A stretch of 64,000 nucleotides of DNA from Paractinoplanes bogorensis (GCF_018829635.1 NZ_JAHKKG010000012.1:186001-250000), one strand, 5' to 3'. Positions 37,618 to 47,620 are shown, counted from the first letter of the stretch. Program-made: numbers and translations. The notes: generated from the letters alone by a model not told the origin.

Positions 37618-38499
37618 ATGGCTATCTGGCTCACCAAGGAATCCAAGGTCATCGTCCAGGGCATGACCGGCTCCGAAGGCTCCAAGCACACCCGGCGCAT
37701 GCTCGCGGCGGGCACCAACGTGGTCGGCGGCGTCAACCCGCGCAAGGCGGGTACGACCGTCGACTTCGACGGCACCCAGCTTCCGGTCTTCGCGTCGGTC
37801 GCCGAGGCCATGAAGGAGACCGGCGCCGACGTGTCGGTCATCTTCGTGCCGCCGGCGTTCACCAAGGCCGCCATCGTCGAGGCGATCGACGCCGAGATCC
37901 CGCTGGCCGTGGTGATCACCGAGGGCGTGCCGGTGCAGGACAGCGCGGCCGCCTGGGCCTACAACGTGGACCGCGGTCAGAAGACCCGGATCATCGGCCC
38001 GAACTGCCCCGGCATCGCGTCGCCGGGCGCCAGCAACGCCGGCATCATCCCGGCCGACATCACGCCGGCCGGTCGCATCGGCCTGGTCAGCAAGAGCGGC
38101 ACGCTGACCTACCAGCTCATGTACGAGCTGCGTGACTTCGGCTTCTCGACGGCGGTCGGCATCGGCGGTGACCCGGTCATCGGCACCACGCACATCGACG
38201 CGCTGAAGGCGTTCCAGGACGACCCCGACACCGACGCCATCGTGATGATCGGTGAGATCGGCGGCGACGCCGAGGAGCGGGCCGCCGAGTTCATCAAGGC
38301 GAACGTCACCAAGCCGGTGGTCGGCTACATCGCCGGCTTCACCGCCCCGCCCGGTAAGACCATGGGTCACGCCGGCGCGATCATCTCGGGTTCCGCGGGC
38401 ACCGCGGACGCCAAGAAGGAGGCCCTCGAGGCCGCGGGTGTCAAGGTCGGCAAGACGCCGAGCGAGACCGCCCAGCTGATGCGTGAGGTCATGAGCTGA
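37618..38499 (+). CDS. sucD: Succinyl-CoA synthetase alpha subunit
   Basis: The 293-residue subunit binds CoA ([19 protein letters not shown]) and carries the phosphohistidine His251 in [25 protein letters not shown] and [13 protein letters not shown] are also in place. Cotranscribed with sucC and followed by a strong hairpin. Confidence 0.98.
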   Translation: MAIWLTKESKVIVQGMTGSEGSKHTRRMLAAGTNVVGGVNPRKAGTTVDFDGTQLPVFASVAEAMKETGADVSVIFVPPAFTKAAIVEAIDAEIPLAVVITEGVPVQDSAAAWAYNVDRGQKTRIIGPNCPGIASPGASNAGIIPADITPAGRIGLVSKSGTLTYQLMYELRDFGFSTAVGIGGDPVIGTTHIDALKAFQDDPDTDAIVMIGEIGGDAEERAAEFIKANVTKPVVGYIAGFTAPPGKTMGHAGAIISGSAGTADAKKEALEAAGVKVGKTPSETAQLMREVMS

Positions 38500-38518
38500 C
38501 CACGCAGTCCACGCGGCC

Positions 38519-38563
38519 GGCGCGCCGCCGTTCAGGTCTGATCGACCCGAATGGCGGCGCGCC
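38519..38563 (+). terminator. Hairpin after sucD
   Basis: An 11-bp GC stem (38519-38529 with 38553-38563), extended inward by an imperfect TTCAGGTC/GACCCGAA helix. The T-tail is short (TTT). Confidence 0.7.
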
Positions 38564-38612
38564 GCCGTTTCTGCATCGCCCACCCGCCTCCGGCGTGGAA
38601 AAGTAGGCGGCG

Positions 38613-39989
38613 ATGCCGAGCACACCCGACCGTCCCGACGACTCGGACGACTTCGCCGTCGCCGAGGCGACTGACGTTGCCCGTGAAACGGTGTCGGTCG
38701 AGGTGCAGCGCGACACCGAGGCCGTCGCGCCGGAACGGCCCAAGGAACAGCGCACCGTCGTCGTCGACGACAAGGTGCTGGCCAACCGCGAGACGGTCCG
38801 GCTGCCCACGCAGCGCCGCCCACCCCAGCGCCCCCAGCGCCGCGCCCCGCTCCCGGTGGCGGCGGCCTTCGCCACGCTGTGGGCCGCCCTGCTGTCCTAT
38901 CTGCCGGTCGCCGCGGTCATCGGCCTGGCCCGCACACTGGAGGGCAGCGGTGGCCTCGGCGGCGCCGCCCACGCCGGTCTGGCCGGCTGGCTGCTGGGCC
39001 ACGGCGTGCCCATCGGCACCTCGATCGGCTCCCTCGGGCTGCCCCCGCTGCTGCTGAGCATGCTGGTCGTCTGGCGGCTCAACCGGGCCGGCCTGCACGT
39101 CACCCGGGCCGTCGGCGCCCGCCGCTCGGGTTCGACCGCGCGGGCCCTGGCGGTGGCGTTCGCCATCGGTCTCGGCTATTCGCTGCTCGGGTCGGTCAGC
39201 GCGCTGCTCGTCGACGGCCGCGGCACCGAGGTCACCGCCGGCCGGGCCGCCCTCAACTTCTTCCTGATCGGCGGCCTGGGCGCGCTGATCGGCTCGCTGC
39301 GCGGCACCGACGCCCTCAGCGTCTGGGCCGGGCGCCTGCCCGGACCGGTGCGCCACGGCCTGCGTACGGGCGTGGTCGCCGCTCTGCTCGTGCTGGCCGC
39401 CGGGGCCGCGGTGACCGGCCTCTCGGTGGCGGTCGGCGGTGGCCAGGCGGCCGACATGATCTCGGCCTACCGCACCGGGGTGGCCGGTCAGGCCGGCATC
39501 ACCCTGGTCAGCCTCGCCTACGGGGTGAACGGCGTGATTTGGGCGGCGGCCTACCTGCTCGGCCCCGGCTTCGCGCTCGGCACCGGCTCGGTGATCCGCC
39601 TCACCGAGGTCACCGCCGGCCCGCTGCCCACCCTGCCCCTGCTGGCCGGGCTGCCCAACGGCCCGATGGGAGCCTCCGGCGCCCTCGTGCTGGCCCTGCC
39701 GGTGCTGGCCGGGCTGGCCGCGGGCTGGCTGCTGCACCTGCGCCTGGCCCGTGAGAGTGCCCCGCCGTGGTCGCTGGTGATCGGCAGCGGTCTGGTCGCC
39801 GGCCCGGCCGCCGGGCTGATGCTGGGCCTGCTGGCCAAGGTGTCGGGCGGACCCCTGGGCGACGGCCGGCTGGCCACGATCGGCCCCGACCCGTGGGCCG
39901 TCGGCTTGGTCGCGACCCTCGTGCTGGGCGTCTCGGCCGTGCTCGGCGCGGCCGCGGGCAAGCTGTTCCGGCCCACCCCCAAGGCATGA
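38613..39989 (+). CDS. PerM-like multi-pass membrane protein (DUF6350)
   Basis: A 458-residue integral membrane protein with a ~75-residue acidic then Arg/Pro-rich cytoplasmic start and about nine hydrophobic segments. Composition, size and position between sucD and purN match mycobacterial PerM (Rv0955), a divisome-associated protein needed for persistence. The homology call rests on recall and gene order, not on a search. No catalytic motif is seen. The ATG follows AAGTAGGCGG and a bidirectional terminator follows the stop. Confidence 0.82.
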   Translation: MPSTPDRPDDSDDFAVAEATDVARETVSVEVQRDTEAVAPERPKEQRTVVVDDKVLANRETVRLPTQRRPPQRPQRRAPLPVAAAFATLWAALLSYLPVAAVIGLARTLEGSGGLGGAAHAGLAGWLLGHGVPIGTSIGSLGLPPLLLSMLVVWRLNRAGLHVTRAVGARRSGSTARALAVAFAIGLGYSLLGSVSALLVDGRGTEVTAGRAALNFFLIGGLGALIGSLRGTDALSVWAGRLPGPVRHGLRTGVVAALLVLAAGAAVTGLSVAVGGGQAADMISAYRTGVAGQAGITLVSLAYGVNGVIWAAAYLLGPGFALGTGSVIRLTEVTAGPLPTLPLLAGLPNGPMGASGALVLALPVLAGLAAGWLLHLRLARESAPPWSLVIGSGLVAGPAAGLMLGLLAKVSGGPLGDGRLATIGPDPWAVGLVATLVLGVSAVLGAAAGKLFRPTPKA

Positions 39990-40020
39990 AAAAGGGGGAC
40001 GCAGCAGCGTCCCCCTTCCT
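39990..40020. terminator. Bidirectional terminator between PerM-like and DUF4190-like genes
   Basis: An 11-bp stem (39992-40002 with 40007-40017), loop AGCA, with A-rich and T-containing flanks, serving two convergent genes. Confidence 0.85.
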
Positions 40021-40029
40021 CGGCCGGCC

Positions 40030-40371
40030 TCAGTTGGTGCTGCTGAAGTCTTCCCAGTTGATGCTGCTGCCGTAGACGATCGCCCAGATCAGCAGGCCGA
40101 TGCCGACGACGGCGCCGATCGCGCCGGTGATCAGGCCGGCCATGGCCTGGCTGCGGTTGGTGGCCCGGCCGGTGTTCGCCTTCTGCAGGCCCAGGTAGCT
40201 GACGATCGCGCCCGCGATGCCGACCGGAATGCCCAGGTAGAAGCAGCACGCCAGGGGGATCGACACGATACCGAGGATCATGCCGACCAGACCCTGGGTG
40301 TTCTCGGGAGCAGCCGGTACACCGCCCGGCTCGCCGCCCGGAGGACCGTAGTACGGGGGTGGGGTAGTCAC
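40030..40371 (-). CDS. Small DUF4190-like membrane protein
   Basis: A 113-residue protein with a Pro/Gly/Tyr-rich cytoplasmic N-terminus (TPPPYYGPPGGEPGG) and two long hydrophobic segments (about 30-60 and 75-100) separated by LGLQKANTGRATNRSQ. This is the layout of DUF4190 proteins, common and uncharacterised in actinobacteria. The GTG at 40371 follows AGGAGG by 8 nt; the longer frame upstream runs into the purN promoter and is rejected. Confidence 0.85.
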   Translation of the reverse strand: MTTPPPYYGPPGGEPGGVPAAPENTQGLVGMILGIVSIPLACCFYLGIPVGIAGAIVSYLGLQKANTGRATNRSQAMAGLITGAIGAVVGIGLLIWAIVYGSSINWEDFSSTN

Positions 40372-40490
40372 GAGCTGTTCCTCCTGTGCGAAAGATCCAA
40401 TGGTGAGGGGCCCCGCAGCGTAACCGAAGATCAGGTGTTTCGCCTGCCCCGCGGCCCTGCCCCGTTGTCCGCCGTCCCGCATCGCGGGGA

Positions 40491-40496
40491 TAGGGT
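40491..40496 (+). promoter_or_regulatory. -10 element TAGGGT, probable leaderless start of purN
   Basis: TAGGGT fits TANNNT and ends 6 nt before the GTG at 40503, which lacks a Shine-Dalgarno. Confidence 0.4.
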
Positions 40497-40502
40497 GCTC
40501 GG

Positions 40503-41120
40503 GTGACCGACCCCGCGCCCGCCCGCCTGGTCGTCCTCGTCTCCGGTTCGGGCAGCAACCTGCAGGCCCTGCTCGACGCCTCGGCCGACCCCGCCTACGG
40601 CGCCCAGGTCGTGGCCGTCGGCGCCGACCGTGACGGCATCGCCGGCCTCGACCGCGCCGCCGCCGCGGGAGTGCCGACCTTCGTCGACTCGGTGAAGGCC
40701 TACGAGACCCGTGACGACTGGGACGCCGCCCTCGCCGCCCACGTGGCCGAGTTCAAGCCCGACCTGGTCATCTCGGCCGGCTTCCTCAAGCTGGTCGGGG
40801 CCGAGTTCCTGGCCGCGTTCGGCGACCGTTACATCAACACGCACAACGCTCTGCTGCCGGCTTTCCCCGGCATCCACGGGCCGCGCGACGCGCTCGCCTA
40901 CGGCGTCAAGATCGCCGGGGCGACCCTCTTCTTCGTCGACGCCGGCGTCGACACCGGACCGATCATCGCCCAGGTCGCGGTCCCCGTGCTCGACGACGAC
41001 ACGGAAGACGCGCTGACCGAGCGGATCAAGGTGGCCGAGCGGGCCCAGCTGGTCGACTTCGTCGGCCGCCTGGTGCGCGAGGGCTGGACCATTCAGAACA
41101 GGAAGGTACGCATTCCATGA
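40503..41120 (+). CDS. purN: Phosphoribosylglycinamide formyltransferase
   Basis: Formylates GAR with 10-formyl-tetrahydrofolate in purine synthesis. The 205-residue protein has [11 protein letters not shown] at the phosphate-binding start, the catalytic Asn/His pair in [13 protein letters not shown] and the catalytic Asp in VDTGPIIAQ. The usual Pro after the catalytic His is Asn here; the three catalytic residues are kept, so activity is expected. Its stop overlaps the purH ATG (ATGA). Confidence 0.96.
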   Translation: MTDPAPARLVVLVSGSGSNLQALLDASADPAYGAQVVAVGADRDGIAGLDRAAAAGVPTFVDSVKAYETRDDWDAALAAHVAEFKPDLVISAGFLKLVGAEFLAAFGDRYINTHNALLPAFPGIHGPRDALAYGVKIAGATLFFVDAGVDTGPIIAQVAVPVLDDDTEDALTERIKVAERAQLVDFVGRLVREGWTIQNRKVRIP

Positions 41121-42676
41121 CCGAGGGCCGTCGTCCGATCAAGCGGGCACTGCTGAGCGTGTACGACAAGACCGGCCTCGTCGACCTGGCCCGGGCGCTC
41201 GCCGCGGCCGGCGTCGAGATCGTGTCGACTGGCTCGACCGCCTCGACGATCGAGGCCGAGGGCGTCGCGGTGACCCGGGTCGAGCAGCTCACCGGTTTCC
41301 CCGAGACCCTCGACGGCCGGGTCAAGACGCTGCACCCCCGGGTGCACGCCGGTCTGCTGGCCGACCTGCGGCTCGACACCCACGCGGCCCAGCTCGCCGA
41401 GCTCGACATCGCGCCGTTCGACCTGCTGGTCAGCAACCTCTACCCGTTCACCGAGACGGTGGCGTCGGGCGCGAGCGTCGACGAGTGCGTCGAGCAGATC
41501 GACATCGGCGGGCCGGCGATGGTGCGTGCGGCCGCCAAGAACCATCCCTCGGTCGCCGTGGTCACCACCGTGGAGGCGTACGGGCTGATCGCGGAAGCTC
41601 TGGAAAACGGCGGCTTCACGCTCACCCAGCGTAAGGCGCTCGCGGCCCGGGCCTTCGCCGACATCGCCGAGTACGACGTGGCGGTCGCCAACTGGACGGC
41701 CTCCACTCTGGTCGAAGAGGCGGGCTTCCCGGCCTTCGCGGGCATCGCGCTGACCCGGCAGAACACGCTGCGCTACGGCGAGAACCCGCACCAGCAGGCG
41801 GCGCTCTACGTCGACGCGGGCGCGCCCGCCGGTCTGGCTCAGGCCGAGCTGGTGCACGGTGGCGAGCTGTCGTTCAACAACTACGTCGACGCGGACGCCG
41901 CCTGGCGCAGTGCCAACGACTTCACCGAGCCGTGCGTGGCGATCATCAAGCACGCCAACCCGTGCGGCATCGCGATCGGGTCCGACATCGCCGACGCGCA
42001 CCGCAAGGCCAACGACTGCGACCCGGTCTCGGCGTTCGGCGGCGTCATCGCGGCCAACCGCGTGGTCACCGAGGCGCTGGCCAAGCAGCTCGACGGCATC
42101 TTCACCGAGGTGATCATCGCGCCCGCCTACGAGGAGGCGGCGCTCGACATCTTCCGTACGAAGAAGAAGCTGCGCGTGCTCATCGCCCCGGTCTGGCAGC
42201 CGGCCCGGGCCGAGGTCAAGCAGATCGGCGGCGGAGCCGTCGTGCAGACGCCCGACCGCATCGACGCCCCCGGCGACGACCCGGCCACCTGGACCCTCGC
42301 GACCGGCGAGGCGGCCTCGGCCGACGAACTGGCCGACCTGGCGTTCGCGTGGCGGGCGATCCGCAGCGTCAAGAGCAACGCGATCCTGCTGGCCTCGGGC
42401 GGCGCCACCGTCGGCGTCGGCATGGGCCAGGTCAACCGGGTCGACTCGGCCCACCTCGCGGTCGACCGGGCCGGCGCCGACCGGGCCAAGGGCAGCGTGG
42501 CCGCGTCCGACGCGTTCTTCCCGTTCCCCGACGGGCTCGAGGTGCTGATCGCGGCCGGCGTCAAGGCGGTCGTGCAGCCCGGCGGCTCGATCCGGGACGA
42601 CCAGGTGATCGAGGTGGCCGCGAAGGCCGGCGTCACCGTCTACCTGACCGGCACGCGGCACTTCTACCACGGCTGA
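41117..42676 (+). CDS. purH: Bifunctional AICAR transformylase/IMP cyclohydrolase
   Basis: Carries out the last two steps to IMP, the substrate of GuaB. The 519-residue protein has an N-terminal MGS-like cyclohydrolase domain ([32 protein letters not shown]) and a C-terminal transformylase domain with [26 protein letters not shown] and the ending [12 protein letters not shown]. Translationally coupled to purN. Confidence 0.98.
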   Translation: MTEGRRPIKRALLSVYDKTGLVDLARALAAAGVEIVSTGSTASTIEAEGVAVTRVEQLTGFPETLDGRVKTLHPRVHAGLLADLRLDTHAAQLAELDIAPFDLLVSNLYPFTETVASGASVDECVEQIDIGGPAMVRAAAKNHPSVAVVTTVEAYGLIAEALENGGFTLTQRKALAARAFADIAEYDVAVANWTASTLVEEAGFPAFAGIALTRQNTLRYGENPHQQAALYVDAGAPAGLAQAELVHGGELSFNNYVDADAAWRSANDFTEPCVAIIKHANPCGIAIGSDIADAHRKANDCDPVSAFGGVIAANRVVTEALAKQLDGIFTEVIIAPAYEEAALDIFRTKKKLRVLIAPVWQPARAEVKQIGGGAVVQTPDRIDAPGDDPATWTLATGEAASADELADLAFAWRAIRSVKSNAILLASGGATVGVGMGQVNRVDSAHLAVDRAGADRAKGSVAASDAFFPFPDGLEVLIAAGVKAVVQPGGSIRDDQVIEVAAKAGVTVYLTGTRHFYHG

Positions 42677-42681
42677 CCCTC

Positions 42682-43275
42682 ATGTCCGACCTCGTGCAGG
42701 ACACCACCTTCCGCGCCCGTGACTGGGCGCTGGAAGAGGTCGTCGGTGTCCGGTACGAGGACTGCGCGTTCCACGACGTCGACTGGTCGGAGGCGCAGCT
42801 CACCGGCTGCGTCTTCACCAACTGCACGTTCGGCAACGTGCGCTTCAACGCGGCGGTCCTCGAACGTACGGCCATCCTGCAGTCGACCCTCCAGCGGTGC
42901 TCGTTCTTCGACGCCTCCGTGACCGACTGCAAGCTCACCGGCACCCAGTTCGTCGACTGCGGGCTGCGGCCTTTGAAAATCGCGGGCGGTGACTGGGGTT
43001 TCGTGTCGCTGCGCGGGCAGAACCTGACCGGCGTGACCCTGGCCGGGCTACGTTTGCGGGAGGCCGACCTGATGGGGGCCGACCTCACGCGGGCCGACCT
43101 GCGCGACTCCGATCTGTCCCACGCGCGGCTGACCGACGTGATCCTGAAGGGCGCCGACCTGCGCGGCGCCGACCTCGACGGGGTGGAACTGCGGGGGGTC
43201 GACCTCACCGGGGCGACCATCGACCTCGATCAAGCGGTGCGTTTCGCCACCGCGTACGGCGCGACAGTGGCTTAA
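42682..43275 (+). CDS. Pentapeptide-repeat protein
   Basis: A 197-residue right-handed beta-helix protein. Repeats of the A(D/N)LxX type run through it, clearest at about 125-180 (LREADLMGADLTRADLRDSD). The N-terminal half has irregular repeats with Cys and Phe at core positions (CAFHDVDW, CVFTNCTF). The fold is that of Qnr/MfpA proteins, which mimic DNA and shield gyrase, but many relatives have unknown roles. It begins 5 bp after purH, so it is probably cotranscribed. No signal peptide. Confidence 0.9.
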   Translation: MSDLVQDTTFRARDWALEEVVGVRYEDCAFHDVDWSEAQLTGCVFTNCTFGNVRFNAAVLERTAILQSTLQRCSFFDASVTDCKLTGTQFVDCGLRPLKIAGGDWGFVSLRGQNLTGVTLAGLRLREADLMGADLTRADLRDSDLSHARLTDVILKGADLRGADLDGVELRGVDLTGATIDLDQAVRFATAYGATVA

Positions 43276-43363
43276 CTCGCGTTGAGGCGACCGGCCGGTA
43301 ATGCGCCGTTAACCGACTGATACGGTCCGGAAAATCGTCCCGGACATGGGAGTGAGAGAAGCT

Positions 43364-44314
43364 ATGGGCAAGAAGGTAACCGTCGTAGGTGCCGGTTTCT
43401 ACGGCTCGACGACCGCGCAGCGCCTGGCCGAGTACGACATCTTCGAGACCGTGGTGCTCACCGACATCATCGATGGCAAGCCGGCCGGCCTCGCCCTCGA
43501 CATGAACCAGTCCCGGCCGATCGAGGGCTTCGAGACCAAGGTCGTCGGCGTCACCACCGGCACCAACGGCGAGGGCTACGAGGCCATCGAGGGCTCCGAC
43601 GTCGTCGTGGTGACCGCGGGCCTGCCCCGCAAGCCCGGCATGAGCCGCATGGACCTGCTCGAGGTCAACGCGAAGATCGTGCGCCAGGTCGCCGAGAACA
43701 TCGCCAAGTACGCCCCCAACGCCGTCGTCATCGTCGTGTCGAACCCGGTCGACGAGATGACCGCGCTGGCCCAGCTGGCCACGCAGTTCCCCAAGAACCG
43801 CGTCTTCGGCCAGGCCGGCGTCCTCGACACGGCCCGCTTCACCAACTCGATCGCCGAGACCCTCGCGGTGCCGGTCAAGAGCGTCAAGGCGCTCACCCTC
43901 GGCTCGCACGGCGACACCATGGTCCCGGTCCCGTCCCGCTGCACCGTCGACGGCAAGCCGCTGGCCGACCTGCTCCCCGCCGACAAGATCGAGGAGCTCG
44001 TCGTCCGCACCCGCAACGGTGGCGCCGAGGTCGTGGCCCTGCTCAAGACCGGCTCGGCCTACTACGCGCCGTCCGCCGCGGCCGCGCGCATGGCCAAGGC
44101 CGTCGTCGAAGACTCCGGCGAGGTCCTGCCGGTGTGCGCCTGGGTCGAGGGCGAGTACGGCATCTCCGGCGTCTACCTGGGCGTCGAGGCCCAGATCGGC
44201 GCCGAGGGCATCAAGAAGGTCGTCGAGGAGAAGCTCACCGACACCGAGATCGCCGGTCTCAAGGAGGCCGCCGAGGCCGTCCGCGCCAAGCAGGCGGACG
44301 TCGCGACGCTCTGA
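43364..44314 (+). CDS. mdh: Malate dehydrogenase, lactate-dehydrogenase-like type
   Basis: Oxidises malate to oxaloacetate with NAD+ in the TCA cycle. A 316-residue protein with the Rossmann motif VTVVGAGFYGS, the substrate Arg residues in GLPRKPGMSRMDLL, SNPVDEM, and the catalytic His182 in GSHGDTMVPVP. The Arg in the LPRKPGM loop favours malate over lactate. The ATG at 43364 follows GAGAGAA; an in-frame ATG at 43346 would add six residues. A terminator with a T-run follows. Confidence 0.96.
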   Translation: MGKKVTVVGAGFYGSTTAQRLAEYDIFETVVLTDIIDGKPAGLALDMNQSRPIEGFETKVVGVTTGTNGEGYEAIEGSDVVVVTAGLPRKPGMSRMDLLEVNAKIVRQVAENIAKYAPNAVVIVVSNPVDEMTALAQLATQFPKNRVFGQAGVLDTARFTNSIAETLAVPVKSVKALTLGSHGDTMVPVPSRCTVDGKPLADLLPADKIEELVVRTRNGGAEVVALLKTGSAYYAPSAAAARMAKAVVEDSGEVLPVCAWVEGEYGISGVYLGVEAQIGAEGIKKVVEEKLTDTEIAGLKEAAEAVRAKQADVATL

Positions 44315-44330
44315 TTTTTCTGTCGTGCGG

Positions 44331-44362
44331 AGGGCCGGGGCCGTTTGGCTCCGGCCCTTTTT
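44331..44362 (+). terminator. Rho-independent terminator after mdh
   Basis: An 8-bp stem AGGGCCGG/CCGGCCCT (44331-44338 with 44351-44358) with a 12-nt loop and a TTTTT tail. Confidence 0.85.
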
Positions 44363-44384
44363 CCCGTACGGGCCGGCCTCGCTC

Positions 44385-45185
44385 CTACGAGAAGGCGCGG
44401 AATGCGTCCCCCAGGTGCGACACAGCCAACGTCGCGTCTCGTTCCCGTGCCGCCGCGAGCATTGATCGCCGCGTCTCCCGTGCTCGGGCGGGATCCATGT
44501 CGCTCGCGTACGGCAGCTCGGGGTCGACGAGCTGGATCGCGTGCACCAGCAGATCCCCGGTGACGAGCAGGCTGTCCCCGTCCGACTCGACCCAGACCGA
44601 CTGGTGCCCCGGCGTATGACCGGGCGTCGCCACCACCCGGACGCCCGGCGCCAGCCCGCGATCCCCGTCGATCATCTCCAGCCGCCCGGCCGCCCGCAGC
44701 GGCTCCACCAGCAGGTCGTACTGCCCGGCGTGCTCCCGGTTGGCCGCGTACGCGTCGACGTCGGCCTGCTGCACCACGACGCGGGCCTCGGTGAACGGCG
44801 AGTCGCGGGGCACGGCCCACCCCATGTGATCGTTGTGCAGGTGTGTCAGCACGATCGCCGACACGTCGGCGGGCGCGATCCCGGCCTCGGCCAGCGCTTC
44901 CGGCAGCCGCCCCGGCACCGGAGCCCAGTCCGACGCCAACGATCCGGCCGGTCCGATACCCGCATCGACCAGAATCACAGGCCCGTCACCCACGCGCACG
45001 GCATAGCTCCGAAACCGCAGCAGCCACTCACCGTCGTCCGTGCGCGCCGCCGGATCGGCCTCGTCGGCCGCCGCCCATTGCTCGCTCGTGGCCGTGGGAA
45101 ACGCCTCGACCCGAGGCGCGAAGAACGGCCCTGCGGCGTCCTCGAGAGCAATGACAGTGATGGACCCGACCCCGTGATCAGACAT
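44385..45185 (-). CDS. Metallo-beta-lactamase fold hydrolase
   Basis: A 266-residue cytoplasmic protein with the metal motif VLTHLHNDHMGW, the later ligands TPGHTPGHQSVWV and GDLLVH, and a C-terminal His in AVSHLGDAF. It resembles lactonase or glyoxalase-II-like members (AiiA/PhnP group), but the substrate cannot be told. The ATG at 45185 precedes the first strand; the in-frame extension upstream to 45272 is not conserved-looking. The gap 45186-45403 shows no gene. Confidence 0.88.
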   Translation of the reverse strand: MSDHGVGSITVIALEDAAGPFFAPRVEAFPTATSEQWAAADEADPAARTDDGEWLLRFRSYAVRVGDGPVILVDAGIGPAGSLASDWAPVPGRLPEALAEAGIAPADVSAIVLTHLHNDHMGWAVPRDSPFTEARVVVQQADVDAYAANREHAGQYDLLVEPLRAAGRLEMIDGDRGLAPGVRVVATPGHTPGHQSVWVESDGDSLLVTGDLLVHAIQLVDPELPYASDMDPARARETRRSMLAAARERDATLAVSHLGDAFRAFS

Positions 45186-45403
45186 GGCCCCATCTTGCCA
45201 ACGCCGCCGCCCTCCCGACGCTCGGTCCACAGTCGACACCGCTTCGGCTCTCGCAGCCGCTATGGACAGCACGCCGCGCAGGTCGAGCCCGCGGGGTGCG
45301 CCGGCCGCTCATTGCGCGCCCGCCTGCCGTAAGCGCCACAGACGCCCGCAGCCAAGCGACCCAGGCATCACCTATCCCGACGGCGTCCTCGAACGCGACG
45401 ACG

Positions 45404-45985
45404 TCAGGAAGCGCGAATGAGGGCGATCGTCAGCGCAGCGGCGCCGGTCGCCACGACGACGGCGGCGCCGAGGCCTTTCCGGCCCGCGTACGACGTGCGC
45501 TCGCTCATCACGAGCAGCCACAGGAGGGCCGGGATCGTCCATAGCGTCCAGCGCAGCCCGGTGGCGAACCCGGCCGCGCCCGGGCCGTCGACCAGGTCGG
45601 CGATCTCCGAGCTGCGGCCCGGCACGAACGGCGCGATCGGGGCCAGCAGCATCGCCGCGATCACCAGCCACGTCGCCACCAGCCAGCGCGGCAGCCGCGG
45701 GAAGATCAGCAGCCCCAGGCCGGCGAACCAGATCGGCAGCATCACCAGTGCCCAGGCCGCGGCGGCCATGCCCCGGTGGCCGGCGCCGGTAAGCGTGCGG
45801 GCCGTCTCCAGCACGCCCACGCGAAGCGTCTCGCCGAAGACGACGACGACGAGCGTGGCCGTGGCCAGCGCCGCGACGATGAGGGTGACGGCGTTGTCCA
45901 CGCGTCGCGGAGGCCTGCGTCTGTGCCCGATCACGCCCTCCAGCCCCGTGACGCCCGTACGAGTGACATCGTAGAGACGGGTCAC
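45404..45985 (-). CDS. Membrane protein of unknown function
   Basis: A 193-residue protein with a basic start (HRRRPPRR) and five hydrophobic segments (about 34-55, 72-95, 98-118, 140-158 and 170-190). No motif recognised. The GTG start at 45985 faces away from icd. The coding frame is convincing from the hydrophobic pattern and codon use only. Confidence 0.72.
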   Translation of the reverse strand: MTRLYDVTRTGVTGLEGVIGHRRRPPRRVDNAVTLIVAALATATLVVVVFGETLRVGVLETARTLTGAGHRGMAAAAWALVMLPIWFAGLGLLIFPRLPRWLVATWLVIAAMLLAPIAPFVPGRSSEIADLVDGPGAAGFATGLRWTLWTIPALLWLLVMSERTSYAGRKGLGAAVVVATGAAALTIALIRAS

Positions 45986-46019
45986 GCGATGGGGGCGGGC
46001 GATGATCTTCGAGCCCCCT

Positions 46020-46037
46020 GCAGTACGCTCGTACTGC
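46020..46037. promoter_or_regulatory. 18-bp palindrome upstream of icd
   Basis: GCAGTAC, four bases, GTACTGC: a perfect 7-bp inverted repeat ending 32 nt before the icd ATG. It could be an operator or a small leader hairpin. Confidence 0.4.
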
Positions 46038-46069
46038 TAAAGCTTTTTCGGGAGAGGAGCGCCGGCCGC

Positions 46070-47284
46070 ATGGCGAAAATCAAGGTCACAAACCCGGTCG
46101 TGGAGCTCGACGGCGACGAGATGACCCGGATCATCTGGAAGCAGATCCGGGAGCAGCTGATCCTGCCCTACCTGGATGTCCCGCTCGAGTACTACGACCT
46201 CTCGATCCAGTACCGCGACGAGACGGATGACCAGGTCACCATCGACGCGGCCAACGCCATCAAGCAGCACGGCGTCGGCGTCAAGTGCGCCACCATCACC
46301 CCCGACGAGGCTCGCGTCGAGGAGTTCGGCCTCAAGAAGATGTGGCGGTCGCCCAACGGCACCATCCGCAACATCCTCGGCGGTGTCGTCTTCCGCGAGC
46401 CGATCATCATGGCCAACGTCCCCCGGCTCGTACCGGGCTGGACCAAACCGATCATCATCGGCCGGCACGCCCACGGCGACCAGTACAAGGCCACCGACTT
46501 CGTGGTGCCCAGCGCCGGCAAGCTGACCGTCACGTTCACCCCCGAAGACGGCTCGGCGCCGATGGAGTTCCACGTCGCCGACTACCCGGGTGGCGGCGTC
46601 GCGATGGCGATGTACAACTACGACGAGTCGATCCGCGACTTCGCGCGGGCCTCGTTCCGCTACGGCCTGGCCCGCAACTACCCGGTCTACCTGTCGACCA
46701 AGAACACGATCCTCAAGGCGTACGACGGACGCTTCAAGGATCTGTTCGCCGAGGTCTTCGAGACCGAGTTCGCGTCGGAGTTCGCCGCCGCCGGTCTGAC
46801 CTACGAGCACCGCCTGATCGACGACATGGTCGCCGCGGCCATGAAGTGGGAGGGCGGCTACGTCTGGGCCTGCAAGAACTACGACGGTGACGTGCAGTCC
46901 GACACCGTGGCCCAGGGCTTCGGCTCGCTCGGCCTGATGACCTCCGTGCTCATGACGCCCGACGGCAAGACCGTCGAGGCCGAGGCCGCGCACGGCACGG
47001 TCACCCGGCACTACCGCCAGTGGCAGAAGGGCGAGAAGACGTCGACCAACCCGATCGCGTCGATCTTCGCCTGGACCGGCGGCCTCAAGCACCGCGGCGT
47101 GCTCGACGGCACCCCCGCGGTGACCGAGTTCGCCGAGACGCTCGAGAAGGTCTGCGTCGAGACCGTCGAGGGCGGCCAGATGACCAAGGACCTCGCGCTG
47201 CTCATCTCGCGTGACGCCCCATGGCTGTCGACCGACGAGTTCATGAACGCGCTCGACGAGAACCTGGCCCGCAAGCTGGCTTAG
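46070..47284 (+). CDS. icd: Isocitrate dehydrogenase (NADP+), homodimeric eukaryote-like type
   Basis: Oxidises isocitrate to 2-oxoglutarate in the TCA cycle. The 404-residue length and motifs ([67 protein letters not shown]) are those of the homodimeric NADP enzyme group, distinct from the monomeric enzyme of many actinobacteria. The ATG lies after GGAGAGGAG; the frame extends further upstream without homology. A strong hairpin ends the gene. Confidence 0.97.
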   Translation: MAKIKVTNPVVELDGDEMTRIIWKQIREQLILPYLDVPLEYYDLSIQYRDETDDQVTIDAANAIKQHGVGVKCATITPDEARVEEFGLKKMWRSPNGTIRNILGGVVFREPIIMANVPRLVPGWTKPIIIGRHAHGDQYKATDFVVPSAGKLTVTFTPEDGSAPMEFHVADYPGGGVAMAMYNYDESIRDFARASFRYGLARNYPVYLSTKNTILKAYDGRFKDLFAEVFETEFASEFAAAGLTYEHRLIDDMVAAAMKWEGGYVWACKNYDGDVQSDTVAQGFGSLGLMTSVLMTPDGKTVEAEAAHGTVTRHYRQWQKGEKTSTNPIASIFAWTGGLKHRGVLDGTPAVTEFAETLEKVCVETVEGGQMTKDLALLISRDAPWLSTDEFMNALDENLARKLA

Positions 47285-47305
47285 TTCTTTCCCGTACGAC
47301 GTTTT

Positions 47306-47334
47306 CGGGCCGCCCGGTTCTCCTGGGCGGCCCG
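47306..47334 (+). terminator. Hairpin terminator after icd
   Basis: A perfect 10-bp stem (47306-47315 with 47325-47334), 9-nt loop, followed by ATTTCG. Confidence 0.8.
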
Positions 47335-47591
47335 ATTTCGTGGGGGAGTAAGAGCGAGCGCTTCTGATCACATGCGACAAAAGGCATGTTTGATTCCGTA
47401 ACCAGTGGTTAGGCGCTTCGTTTCTCTTGGCAGAACGGATGACGGACGCGACGCCGAGGGGTCGCCCACCGGTCCGGCCGCCTTGTCCCGGGCGCCGACC
47501 GGTTCCCTCGATCCCCCGCGTCCGGCGTAGGCGGAGCACGCGCCTGCCGTCCCTTCCCTGCGGGGGGTCCTGTCCCGGGCCCCCCGCCCCT

Positions 47592-47613
47592 CTATCCACA
47601 GCCCTGTGGATAA
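47592..47613. repeat. Inverted pair of DnaA-box-like sites
   Basis: CTATCCACA (47592-47600) faces TGTGGATAA (47605-47613, the complement of TTATCCACA) across four bases. It begins 8 nt after the traR stop on the minus strand, so it may instead act as a small terminator hairpin. Confidence 0.45.
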
Positions 47614-47620
47614 CTGCGAT

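Larger units (their letters stand above)
47285..47620. other. Non-coding gap between icd and traR with palindromes
   Basis: No convincing gene. After the icd terminator come an inverted repeat ACATGC/GCATGT (47370-47375 with 47384-47389) and a perfect 13-bp palindrome TAACCAGTGGTTA (47399-47411), then a GC-rich stretch and the paired DnaA-box-like sites at 47592-47613. Confidence 0.6.
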
